A DNA stretch of 64,000 nucleotides from Nocardioides marmoribigeumensis. GTDB taxonomy: Bacteria > Actinomycetota > Actinomycetes > Propionibacteriales > Nocardioidaceae. Location of the stretch: assembly GCF_031458325.1 (NCBI RefSeq), contig NZ_JAVDYG010000001.1:248001-312000 (forward strand), written 5' to 3'. Position numbers and translations under genes: made by a program. Each line of letters opens with the position of its first letter. Position 1 is the stretch's first letter. A model generated the notes under the pieces. The model had not been told where the DNA came from. It saw only the letters and a list, made by a program, of their open reading frames with translations, and made no database searches. This document shows positions 52,361 through 60,818 of this stretch, in pieces.

Positions 52361-52726
52361 TCACCCCCAGCCGAGCAGCACGGCGCCGCCGTACAGCACG
52401 GCGAGCCACAGCGCGACCATCGCGACGGGCAGCGCGAGCACGCGCCCCGGGTGGGTCATGAACCACCGGGCGCCCTGCAGGAGCGCGGCGACCCAGACGA
52501 CGGTCAGCAGCGCGAGCCCCCACCAGGGCACGACCGCGCCCGAGGCGAGGATCAGGAACAGCACCATCGCCATGCACGCCATGCCGATGAACGACGCCCG
52601 CTGGGGACGCGCGGTCGCCGGGGGCGCCGTCCAGCGGTCGACCGACGACCTGTCGAGAGGTTCGGTCCGCGGCAGCTCCCCAGTGCCGTCGACGGGTGGG
52701 TGAGGGGCCGGGTCGGGGTCGCTCAT
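52361..52726 (-). CDS. Small predicted membrane protein
   Basis: A 121-aa protein. The first ~45 residues are polar and Pro-rich, then three hydrophobic helices follow (FIGMACMAMVLFLILASGAV, LALLTVVWVAALLQGARWF, VLALPVAMVALWLAVLYGGA). It ends 6 bp from the panB stop in convergent orientation. Function unknown. Confidence 0.65.
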   Translation of the reverse strand: MSDPDPAPHPPVDGTGELPRTEPLDRSSVDRWTAPPATARPQRASFIGMACMAMVLFLILASGAVVPWWGLALLTVVWVAALLQGARWFMTHPGRVLALPVAMVALWLAVLYGGAVLLGWG

Positions 52727-52761
52727 GGCCCGATCATGCCCTGTGGGTCACGCGCGCACGC

Positions 52762-52956
52762 TCACTCGGGGGCGTTGTCGCCGGTCCACTTGGGGTCCTG
52801 GTCCCAGTCCTCGTTGCGCTGCTCGACCTTGTCGAGCGCGCTCGAGGCCTCGGCCTCGGTGGAGTAGGGACCGAGACGGTCCTGGTTGCGGCAGCCCTCG
52901 CGGGGCTCGACCGTGTGGTGCTTGAGGCAGAACCAGTACTCCTGCTCGTCGGACAT
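52762..52956 (-). CDS. Small SPOR-like acidic protein
   Basis: A 64-aa protein starting [20 protein letters not shown]. The pattern [10 protein letters not shown]...GC and then [20 protein letters not shown] recalls small SPOR-domain-like proteins widely found in actinobacteria. It is acidic and cytosolic, with two conserved-looking cysteines (C10, C22). It diverges from map, and its start is supported by GGGAGATG just upstream. Confidence 0.65.
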   Translation of the reverse strand: MSDEQEYWFCLKHHTVEPREGCRNQDRLGPYSTEAEASSALDKVEQRNEDWDQDPKWTGDNAPE

Positions 52957-52999
52957 CTCCCGCTCCTCCGTCTCGCGGCCCGTGCCTAGACTCGCGCCC

Positions 53000-53851
53000 G
53001 TGACCGTCCTCGCTCCTGCCAGCATCTCTCCCCGCCGGTCCGTCCCGCCACACATCGCCCGCCCGGAGTACGTCGACCGGCCCGCGCCCGCGCCGTACGA
53101 CGGTCCCGAGGTGAAGGACGCCGAGACCATCGAGCGGATGCGGGTCGCGGGTCGGCTCGCCGCGCAGGCACTGCAGGAGGTGGGCCGCCACGTCGCTCCC
53201 GGGGTGACGACCGACGAGCTCGACCGGGTGGGTCACGAGTTCCTCTGCGACCACGGCGCCTACCCCTCCACCCTGGGCTACCGCGGCTTCCCCAAGTCGC
53301 TGTGCACCAGCGTCAACGAGGTGATCTGCCACGGCATCCCCGACAGCCGACGGATCGAGGACGGCGACATCGTCAACGTCGACATCACCGCCTTCCTCGA
53401 CGGCGTCCACGGCGACACCAACGCGACCTTCCTGACCCCGGGGGTGCGGCAGGAGACCCGCGACCTCGTCGGGCGCACCGAGGAGGCCCTGCGACGCGGC
53501 ATCAGCGCGGTCAAGCCCGGCCGGCGGATCAACGTGATCGGGCGCGTCATCGAGGCGTACGCCGGCCGGTTCGGCTACGGCGTCGTGCGCGAGTTCACCG
53601 GGCACGGCATCGGCACGGCGTTCCACTCCGGGCTGGTGGTCCCCCACTACGACGACCCGGCCTACGACGACCTCATCGAGGTCGGCATGACGTTCACCAT
53701 CGAGCCGATGCTGTGCTTGGGCACGCCCCAGTGGGACATGTGGCCCGACGGCTGGACCGTCACCACCAAGGACAAGCGACCGAGCGCGCAGTTCGAGCAC
53801 ACGCTGCTGGTCACCCCTGACGGGGCCGAGGTCCTCACCACCACCGGGTGA
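53000..53851 (+). CDS. map: Methionine aminopeptidase, type I
   Basis: A 283-aa metallopeptidase with a ~40-residue N-terminal extension ([11 protein letters not shown]). Metal and catalytic residues are visible: VICHGIPD (His), [20 protein letters not shown] (two Asp), [13 protein letters not shown] (His), FTIEPML (Glu) and AQFEHTLLV (Glu). The SH3-binding-like Pro extension is usual in actinobacterial MapB. It removes the initiator Met. It starts at GTG 53000. Confidence 0.95.
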   Translation: MTVLAPASISPRRSVPPHIARPEYVDRPAPAPYDGPEVKDAETIERMRVAGRLAAQALQEVGRHVAPGVTTDELDRVGHEFLCDHGAYPSTLGYRGFPKSLCTSVNEVICHGIPDSRRIEDGDIVNVDITAFLDGVHGDTNATFLTPGVRQETRDLVGRTEEALRRGISAVKPGRRINVIGRVIEAYAGRFGYGVVREFTGHGIGTAFHSGLVVPHYDDPAYDDLIEVGMTFTIEPMLCLGTPQWDMWPDGWTVTTKDKRPSAQFEHTLLVTPDGAEVLTTTG

Positions 53852-53866
53852 GCCTCGTCGGCGGGC

Positions 53867-54016
53867 TCAGGGGGCGTAGCGCAGGAGGAAGTCGCGATCG
53901 GTGTCGCGACCGCTCTCGGGGTCGGGCGCCGGAGTGGTGTCCTGGGACGCGATCGTGTCGTCGAGCGAGACCGGCTCGGGCAGGGTGGTGAAGCGGGACT
54001 TCCTGGTCTCGGCCAC
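53867..54016 (-). CDS. Small acidic 49-aa protein with a strong ribosome site
   Basis: GTG 54016 is preceded by AGGAGG at 7 nt, which is the main reason for calling it. The peptide reads MAETRKSRFTTLPEPVSLDD, with an acidic Pro/Asp-rich middle and the end DTDRDFLLRYAP. It has no signal peptide or membrane helix. I know no function. It converges on map. Confidence 0.5.
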   Translation of the reverse strand: MAETRKSRFTTLPEPVSLDDTIASQDTTPAPDPESGRDTDRDFLLRYAP

Positions 54017-54164
54017 GGGGCGCCTCCTGGCTGACGTCGTGCTCCCATGCTCGCTCCACGAGGAGGGGCGCGGCAAGGACCGGACGGGGACGTTGGCCAC
54101 TGGTCGGACTCGCCCCGGTCCGACCAGGATCGTCCCAACCTGGGACCCGAGGGGGGAACACACC

Positions 54165-56162
54165 ATGGCGCACCACGTGCTCGGTCTCGTCGCCACGCTC
54201 ACCACGCTGCTGCTGTCGGGGGGCCTGATCGCTCCCCCGGCACAGGCAGCGGTCACCCGCACGATCACGCTGTCGACGAGCGCGTCGACCATCTCGCTCG
54301 GCCAGACGGTGACCCTGAAGGGCGCGGTGACCCGGTCACCCGTCGGGACCCCTGTGATCATCGACCGCAGGACGAGCACGGGCTGGGCCAAGGTCAAGAC
54401 GGTCCGCACGACCACGTCGGGAGGTGCCTACCGCACCGGGGTCAAGCCGTCCTCCGCCGGCACCAAGACCTACCGGGCCCGCGTGGTCGCCGCCACCGTC
54501 AACGGCCGGAGGCTCTCCGGGGCGATCTCGCCGTCTCGACAGGTGAGGGTGACGTCCGTGATCGCCCGCACGATCACGCTCGACCTCCCGCCCGCCCTGG
54601 TCGCCTACAAGACGATCAAGGTGTCCGGGACGATCACGAGGACGCCGGCGGGCCAGCTGGTGTCGATCGAGTGCAAGGACCCGACGTACGGCTGGGACGC
54701 CTGTGGCGCCGGCAAGGTCACGAGCGCCGGCACCTTCACCGACAGCGAGTTCCAGGTGCAGGAGGTCGGTGTGGTGCCCGTGCGGGCCCGGGTCCCGCGG
54801 GTCACCACCTCCGCGGGCACGCTCGCGGCGGCCACGTCGACCACCCACCAGCTCGAGGTCTACGGCGCCGACAACTCGGGCCCGACCAAGCTCGTCTCGG
54901 TCACCCCCAAGCGCAACTACCCGTCCGAAGGCGAGTCCCTGGGCTCGAGCATCTCCGACAGCGGCCGCTACGTCGCCTTCGTCTCCGACGCCGCCGACCT
55001 CGTCCCCGGTGTCGACCCCCAGGGGCACCGCAACGTGTTCGTCCGCGACCTCCAGGCCGGCACCACCCGTCTCGTCTCGGTCGCGCGCTCCGGCGGTCCG
55101 ATGAAGCAGGTCAACTGGTACGACCGGGTCGAGGCCGAGATCTCGGGCAACGGCCGCTACGTCGCCTTCGCCACCTCCTCCCCCGACCTCGTGGCCGGTG
55201 ACACCAACGGTCGCGACGACGTCTTCGTCACCGACCTCGTCGGGGGCACCACCGTGCTGGCCTCCCGCACCGACGGCGACGCGCTCGTGACGGGCGACCC
55301 GGTGCAGGAGTACTCCAACCTCGCGATCAGCAACGGCGGTCGACGGGTGCTCTTCAGCAGCCCGTTGGACGGGCTCGTCCCGGAGGACACCAACGGGAGG
55401 TACGACGCCTACGTCCGCGACCTCGACGCGGGGACGACCACGCTGGTGAGCCGCAACGGCGCCGGACAACCGCTCAGCGGCGGTGGCGGCTTCTACGCCG
55501 ACATGTCCGGCAACGGCGGCTGGGTGGTCTTCTCCAGCACCTCCGACGACATCGGCCCGGCCGGGGGCACCGACCGGCGTGGGCTCTACCGGCGCAACCT
55601 CAGCACCGGCGCCGTCGACCAGGTCTACTTCACCCAGGGCGACCCCTACACCGGCTTCCCGAGCGGAGGGCTCGACGTCTCCGACGACGGCAGCGCGGTG
55701 GTGTTCTCCGGCAACGTCCGGACCCTCGACGACCAGGACGACCCCTACTTCTCCCCGACGTACCTCTGGCGGGCCGGCAAGGGCACGGTGGCCCTCTCCC
55801 GCAACCGGTCCGGCGTGCTGGTCTCGGCCACGGCGCCGGTCATCTCCGGTGACGGCTCCACGGTGGCGTTCACCAGCGACGCCGACGACCTGGTGGCCGG
55901 CGACGACCGTCGCGACAAGGAGCCGGGTGCCTACTTCCACGCCGAGGCCTACGTCCACGACGTCGCCGGCGGCACGACCGCCCTCGCCTCGGTCACCGAC
56001 CGCGGCTCGTGGGGTGGGGCCGGCTACTTCGCCGGCGCGTCGGTGGCGACCGGGCTGACGTCGACCGGGTCCCGGGTGACGTTCGACTCCGGCTCGCAGT
56101 GGCTCATCCCGGGCTCCGACACCAACTACCGGTTCGACGTCTTCACCCGCGCGCTGGGCTGA
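54165..56162 (+). CDS. Secreted TolB-like / WD40-like beta-propeller protein
   Basis: A 665-aa protein. The N-terminus is a signal peptide (VLGLVATLTTLLLSGGLIAP, cleavage after AQA at about 28). Two Ig-like/beta-sandwich segments follow (TITLSTSASTISLGQTVTLK, TITLDLPPALVAYKTIKVSG). From about residue 260 it has at least five blades with the repeated pattern ISxxGRYVAFxSxxxDLVxGD and VFVRDLxxGTTxLVS, a TolB-type propeller fold. The repeated sugar/peptide-binding style suggests an extracellular binding or surface protein; the ligand is unknown. Confidence 0.8.
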   Translation: MAHHVLGLVATLTTLLLSGGLIAPPAQAAVTRTITLSTSASTISLGQTVTLKGAVTRSPVGTPVIIDRRTSTGWAKVKTVRTTTSGGAYRTGVKPSSAGTKTYRARVVAATVNGRRLSGAISPSRQVRVTSVIARTITLDLPPALVAYKTIKVSGTITRTPAGQLVSIECKDPTYGWDACGAGKVTSAGTFTDSEFQVQEVGVVPVRARVPRVTTSAGTLAAATSTTHQLEVYGADNSGPTKLVSVTPKRNYPSEGESLGSSISDSGRYVAFVSDAADLVPGVDPQGHRNVFVRDLQAGTTRLVSVARSGGPMKQVNWYDRVEAEISGNGRYVAFATSSPDLVAGDTNGRDDVFVTDLVGGTTVLASRTDGDALVTGDPVQEYSNLAISNGGRRVLFSSPLDGLVPEDTNGRYDAYVRDLDAGTTTLVSRNGAGQPLSGGGGFYADMSGNGGWVVFSSTSDDIGPAGGTDRRGLYRRNLSTGAVDQVYFTQGDPYTGFPSGGLDVSDDGSAVVFSGNVRTLDDQDDPYFSPTYLWRAGKGTVALSRNRSGVLVSATAPVISGDGSTVAFTSDADDLVAGDDRRDKEPGAYFHAEAYVHDVAGGTTALASVTDRGSWGGAGYFAGASVATGLTSTGSRVTFDSGSQWLIPGSDTNYRFDVFTRALG

Positions 56163-56177
56163 GCTCGCCCGCGCCGC

Positions 56178-57767
56178 TCAGCTGGCCGGGACCGAGTTGG
56201 TGCGTGGCAGGTCGAACGCCCCGACGTTGGGACGCGCCGGGTGGAGCCGCCCCGCCGGTCCTCGGGCGAGACCGTGGAGGACGTTGGCGGTCACCCGTCG
56301 CACGAACTCCTGGGTCCGACGACCGAGGGGCTTGTCGCAGACGTCCCACACCGCACAGCCCCACCGCAGCGTGCCCGCCGTGAACACGCCGGCGCCCGAC
56401 GCCGTGGTGAACCAGACCGACTGGGAGGTCGTCGGCACGCCGCGGCAGACGTACGGCGCGTGGCTGAGCACCTGCAGCCGCCGCGGCGAGGCCGGACCCG
56501 GGTAGACCCGGTCGGCCTCGTTGCCCACGAGCATCGGGAACGACGAGCCTGCGCGGACACCTGTGCCTCGGAACCCCCACCAGCGCGGGGACACCACCGT
56601 GTAGTCGGCGTCGGCCGGGTAGCACTCGTAGAGCATCCCGGTGAGCGAGTTCTCCGGGTGCGCGGCGGGCGGGTCGCGGAAGCGCGCCGTCGCCTCGGCC
56701 GGGGAGGTGTCGAGCGCCGGGTCGGCGACCGCGTCGCTGCGGTAGCCGACGACCAGGCGGTCGGGACCCGTGCCCGTGCGCCCCAGTCGCACCCGCCAGT
56801 AGGCGGTGTTCGCACCGAGGAACGCCAGGTTGGTCCCCCGCGCCCTCGCCCGCTGCACGGCGCGTCGGATGCCCGGGGTCCAGTACTCGTCGTGACCCAG
56901 CGACACGTAGGCGCGCGCGCCGGCCAGCAGCCCCGGCCGACGGTCCAGCTGCACGTTCGCGACGTACGACAGGGGCACGTGCGTGGCCTCGCTCCGCACC
57001 ACCAGCGGCACGACGGAGGTGCGGAAGTCGTTGAAGCCGTTCACACCGAAGTACGGCCGGTCGAAGCTCACCGCGTGCGCGCGCTGGTCACCGCTCAGGC
57101 TCGCGTAGAGGCTGTAGCCGCCCCAGAGGTTGTAGGCCTGCCAGGTCAGCACCGGGACGCCCAGCACGACCGTGCCGGCGGACGACCGCGACGACACGAC
57201 GTAGGGCACCTGGAAGTCGGTCCCCGAGCGGGTCGTCAGGCGCAGGACGTAGAACCCCGGCGGCCAGCCGTAGGTGTCGGCGATCAGGCTGGTGCGCCAG
57301 GGAGCCTCGATCGTCCGGGTGCGGTACGCCGCGAAGCGTGGCTGCGGCTGGACCGTGCCCGCCACCCAGCCCGAGCGCCACACCAGGCGTGAGGTCCCGC
57401 CGCGATAGGCACCGATCCGGTAGGCGCCGGCACGGAACGACCGAGCGGCCGTGGACACCTTGAGCACCAGCGGCGTGCCGGGCGGCGCCCCCGCGCGCGT
57501 GGTGAAGCCCTGGATCTCCTGGTGCTCCGCGGGCCGGTCGGCTCGCCACTCGGTGGTGCCGGGTCGGGTCCACTCGGGACGGGTCACCGGAGGACCAGGG
57601 CCCGTCACGCCGGTGCCCGCGGGCCGGCTGCTCGTCCGGGCCGTCGGGGTGGAGTGGTGCCTGGCGTTCGTGTCGGTGTCCGGGTCGACGGTGCACCCGG
57701 CGAGCACCAGGGCCGCCGCGGCCACGCCCCCGGCGAGCGCGGGTGCGAGGACTGTCGCGACCGTCAT
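56178..57767 (-). CDS. Lipoprotein with N,N-dimethylformamidase-like C-terminal domain
   Basis: A 529-aa protein with a lipobox VLAGC (Cys25), so a predicted lipid-anchored exoprotein, followed by a Thr/Pro-rich linker. From about residue 80 it resembles the N,N-dimethylformamidase large-subunit fold: GAPPGTPLVLKVSTAARSFR, YGWPPGFYVLRLTTRSGTDF, YNLWGGYSLY, FDRPYF, YVSLGHDEYWTPGIRRAVQ, LAFLGANTAYWRVRL, PRWWGFRGTGVRAG. Stand-alone versions are common in actinobacteria, sometimes with other domains. Amidase activity is not established. Confidence 0.75.
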   Translation of the reverse strand: MTVATVLAPALAGGVAAAALVLAGCTVDPDTDTNARHHSTPTARTSSRPAGTGVTGPGPPVTRPEWTRPGTTEWRADRPAEHQEIQGFTTRAGAPPGTPLVLKVSTAARSFRAGAYRIGAYRGGTSRLVWRSGWVAGTVQPQPRFAAYRTRTIEAPWRTSLIADTYGWPPGFYVLRLTTRSGTDFQVPYVVSSRSSAGTVVLGVPVLTWQAYNLWGGYSLYASLSGDQRAHAVSFDRPYFGVNGFNDFRTSVVPLVVRSEATHVPLSYVANVQLDRRPGLLAGARAYVSLGHDEYWTPGIRRAVQRARARGTNLAFLGANTAYWRVRLGRTGTGPDRLVVGYRSDAVADPALDTSPAEATARFRDPPAAHPENSLTGMLYECYPADADYTVVSPRWWGFRGTGVRAGSSFPMLVGNEADRVYPGPASPRRLQVLSHAPYVCRGVPTTSQSVWFTTASGAGVFTAGTLRWGCAVWDVCDKPLGRRTQEFVRRVTANVLHGLARGPAGRLHPARPNVGAFDLPRTNSVPAS

Positions 57768-57794
57768 GACCGATCCCCGGGTCCGGCTCCGGCC

Positions 57795-59582
57795 TCAGGT
57801 CACGCTGAGGCCGAGGGCGTCGACCTTGACCAGCTTGCCGTCGGACAGCACCCGCACCGTCACCGTGCCGGTGCGCGTGGAGAAGGCGGGCAGGTTGAAG
57901 ACCCGTCGGGCCAGGGGGCCGCTGAGGTCGACCACCCCGATCCTCGTCGCCCCGAGCCGGACCTCCACCTTGCCGCAGGTCGGGCAGCGCTGCGCCACCA
58001 GCGCGATGCGGCGCGTGGTGGCGTCGATGACCAGGTTCTGTCCCCGGGTCCGGGTCGACGACGCGGTGCCGCGGAACCAGCTGGAGGGCTGCGTCCTGGT
58101 CCACCCGCTCGACCAGGAGAGGTCGCGGTCGTCCCACGGCACCGCCGTGCAGCGCGGGACGGTCCACGCCGAGACGTTGCCGCGGGCGTCCACGGCCTGG
58201 GTCGCGAAGCAGTAGGTCCGACCGCGACGCAGCCCGGTGAACGTGCGCGCCGTCGCGGTGCCGGCGCTGGTGACCGGCGTGCCCCACGTGCTCCACGCCC
58301 CGTTGCGCCCGGCGCTGCGGAACCTGGTGCGGTACGACGCCACGGCGGTCGTCGCGTCGCTCCCGGACCACCTCACCGTGACGCTCGACCCGAGGGTGAA
58401 GCGCTTGGTCGGGGCGGTGAGGGCGACGGTGGGTGAGGTCGTGTCGACGACCACGTCGGAGGTCCCGGTAGCCTCCCGCCCGTCGTCGGTGGTCACCTTC
58501 ACCGTCAGGCGGTGGACACCGTCCGGGAGCCCGGTCGCGTCGTACGGGCTGGTGCAGGAGAACGGTGCCTCGCTCGTCCCCTGGGTCACGTGCTCGACGG
58601 TGCACGTGTAGGCCATCTTGTAGAAGCCGCCGGATGCCGGGTCGGTGGCGCTCCACGTCCAGTGAGCAGCGCCCGACCTGCTGTCGGGCCAGGGCTGACC
58701 GGCGACGCTCACGGTCGGGTTCGCCGCCGGCAGGCACTCCACGCGGGTGTAGACCTTGCCACCGGCGAGGGTCTCGGTGGTCGCGGAGTAGCTGTTGCCG
58801 GACACGTGGCCCAGGATCGAGATCGCTCCCCACGCACCGTCGATGGTGAAGATCCCGTCCTGCATGGTGCTGCCGCCGATCGCCGTCATGCCGCTCGGAC
58901 AGCTGACCGTGACCGGGGTCGCCCACCGACCGTCCAGGGAGTCGGTGTGGGCCGTCGAGTAGAAGGCGGGCACCTCGGCGAAAGGCACGCAGGTGACGGT
59001 GACCGTCATCTTCACGCCGGCCGTCTCGTTCCACCCCTCGACGTGCCACGCCGAGTGCTCGTTGGTCCTGCCGGCGGCCAGCAGCGTGCCCGGGCTGTCG
59101 AAGCTCACCGTGGGCTGCAGTGCGAACCAGCTGTCCGTCGGGCACGTCGCCCCGCCGAAGTTGCGCTGGTCCGGCGGGTTCCCCGCACCCGAGCCGCTGT
59201 AGCTGGATGTGCTGACCTTGGTCGACGTCGAGAAGTACGACGTCGGCACGCACAGCACGGTCAGCGTCACGACGTCGGAGGCGCCGGTGTCGTTGTTGTC
59301 CAGCCGGACCTCGTAGTAGCCGCCCTTGCCGAACTCCAGCCGCTCCGAGGCGCGTCGCAGGTCGAGGCCGTTCTGCGAGGAGTAGCCGCCCGAGATCGGG
59401 GTGTACTCCCCCACCGGGCACGCCACCTGGAAGGTCTTCGACGCCCCCGCGTCGATCGGCCCCGAGGCCGTCCCCGTCACCACCGACCAGACGTGCTGCA
59501 CCGTCGCGCCCGCCACTCGCGGCCACGACAACGGCGCCGCCAGCAGGACGAGCGCCGCGAGGACCTGGATCCCGCGCCTCAC
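57795..59582 (-). CDS. Secreted Ig-like-domain protein of unknown function
   Basis: A 595-aa protein; GTG 59582 gives a clean signal peptide (MRRGIQVLAALVLLAAPLSW, then RVAGA). Three repeats follow, each with paired cysteines and the frame TFQVACPVGEYTPISGGYSS / FGGATCPTDSWFAL / TVSCPSGMTAIGGSTMQDGI. An Ig-like/fibronectin-like part comes next (TSPTVALTAPTKRFTLGSSV), and a C-terminal beta domain has CPTCGKVEVRLGATRIGVVD. It probably faces the cell surface or medium. A longer start at GTG 59615 is possible but lacks a ribosome site. Confidence 0.7.
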   Translation of the reverse strand: MRRGIQVLAALVLLAAPLSWPRVAGATVQHVWSVVTGTASGPIDAGASKTFQVACPVGEYTPISGGYSSQNGLDLRRASERLEFGKGGYYEVRLDNNDTGASDVVTLTVLCVPTSYFSTSTKVSTSSYSGSGAGNPPDQRNFGGATCPTDSWFALQPTVSFDSPGTLLAAGRTNEHSAWHVEGWNETAGVKMTVTVTCVPFAEVPAFYSTAHTDSLDGRWATPVTVSCPSGMTAIGGSTMQDGIFTIDGAWGAISILGHVSGNSYSATTETLAGGKVYTRVECLPAANPTVSVAGQPWPDSRSGAAHWTWSATDPASGGFYKMAYTCTVEHVTQGTSEAPFSCTSPYDATGLPDGVHRLTVKVTTDDGREATGTSDVVVDTTSPTVALTAPTKRFTLGSSVTVRWSGSDATTAVASYRTRFRSAGRNGAWSTWGTPVTSAGTATARTFTGLRRGRTYCFATQAVDARGNVSAWTVPRCTAVPWDDRDLSWSSGWTRTQPSSWFRGTASSTRTRGQNLVIDATTRRIALVAQRCPTCGKVEVRLGATRIGVVDLSGPLARRVFNLPAFSTRTGTVTVRVLSDGKLVKVDALGLSVT

Positions 59583-59687
59583 GCGCTCAGTGTCGACCTG
59601 CTCCCTTGCGTGCACAGCGGACCAAGGGCCCGGTTTCGGACGGATGAGCCGACCTGGAGGTCGGGTTCCGCCGTCGCTCCCGCGGCC

Positions 59688-60713
59688 TCACGGGCGCGGC
59701 AGGACGTCCTTGACCGCGTCGGCCACCTTGGCCGCCACGGGCCGCTCGTCCCCGCCGCTCGCCCACACCGGGTCCTGCGGCATCGGGCCCATGGGGTCGG
59801 CGTCCTCGGGGCTCGACACCGGCTCGGCGAGTGCCCGCCGGAAGGCCTCCTCGAGCCCGACGAGCCGGTGGCTGTCGGACAGCAGGCGGAGGAAGTCGTC
59901 GTCCGCGGCGACCATGTCGTGGTGGAGGCTCTCCACGAGTGCCTCCACCGTCAGCTGGGGCACGTCGGTCAGGCTGCCGACCAGCTGTCCGACGAGTGCG
60001 GTGGGCAGCAGTGGCACCTCGACCTGGGGCCGCTCGAGCCCGGCGTGCTTGGTGTACTGCTCGATCAGGGCGCCGTAGCGCAGCTGCTCGGGCCCTCCGA
60101 CGTCGTAGTGCCGGGAGGGGCCCTCGTGGTCCAGTGCCCCGGCCAGCGCCTCGAGCACGTCGACCACCGCGATCGGCTGCACGAGCGAGTCCATCCAGGT
60201 CGGCACGGTGTGCACGGGCAGGCGCTCGCTGACCTGGCGGATGATCTCGAAGGACGTCGACCCGCTCCCGACCAGGACGGCGGCACGCAGGACGACGACG
60301 GTGGCGGGTGTGTCGCTCAGGATGCGCTCGACCTCGCGGCGGGACGTGATGTGCGCGGACAGCTCCTCGTCGTCCACCTCGGGCACGAGTCCGGACAGGT
60401 AGACCACCCGGCCCACGTCGTGCCGGCGCACGGCGTCCGCCATGTTGGTCGCGGCCTCGCGGTCCGTCCGGGCGAAGTCCTCCCCGCCCATCCCGTGAAT
60501 CAGGTAGTAGACCGCGTCGACGCCCTCGCACGCGTCCGCGACCTGCTGGGGGTCGAGGGCGTCCATGACGACGGTCTCCACCCGGTCGGCCCACCACGGC
60601 TGCTCGCGGTCGGGACTGCTGGTCGTCGTACGCACGTCGTGGCCGCGGTCGAGGAGGACCGGCACGAGCCGGCCGCCGACGTAGCCGGTCGCTCCGGTCA
60701 CCAGGATCTTCAC
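59688..60713 (-). CDS. NAD(P)-binding SDR/NmrA-type epimerase-like protein
   Basis: A 341-aa extended SDR-like protein: KILVTGATGYVGGRLVPVLL (Rossmann start), DALDPQQVADACEGVDAVYY, RVVYLSGLVPEVDDEEL, and RHYDVGGPEQLRYGALIEQY near the middle. The last ~60 residues are Glu/Asp-Pro-rich. No complete catalytic YxxxK is evident (YLSGL replaces it), so it may be a non-catalytic NmrA-like sensor or an atypical reductase. GTG 60713 follows a GGAGG. Confidence 0.8.
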   Translation of the reverse strand: MKILVTGATGYVGGRLVPVLLDRGHDVRTTTSSPDREQPWWADRVETVVMDALDPQQVADACEGVDAVYYLIHGMGGEDFARTDREAATNMADAVRRHDVGRVVYLSGLVPEVDDEELSAHITSRREVERILSDTPATVVVLRAAVLVGSGSTSFEIIRQVSERLPVHTVPTWMDSLVQPIAVVDVLEALAGALDHEGPSRHYDVGGPEQLRYGALIEQYTKHAGLERPQVEVPLLPTALVGQLVGSLTDVPQLTVEALVESLHHDMVAADDDFLRLLSDSHRLVGLEEAFRRALAEPVSSPEDADPMGPMPQDPVWASGGDERPVAAKVADAVKDVLPRP

Positions 60714-60818
60714 GGTTCCTCCGCTCTGTGCGCAGTGGTCGGTGCCTCGTCGGGCGGCTGCCCGACCGAACCTAGCGCCGCGCTGGTGAACCGCCGCGGC
60801 CCGTAGGCTCTGAGCACC

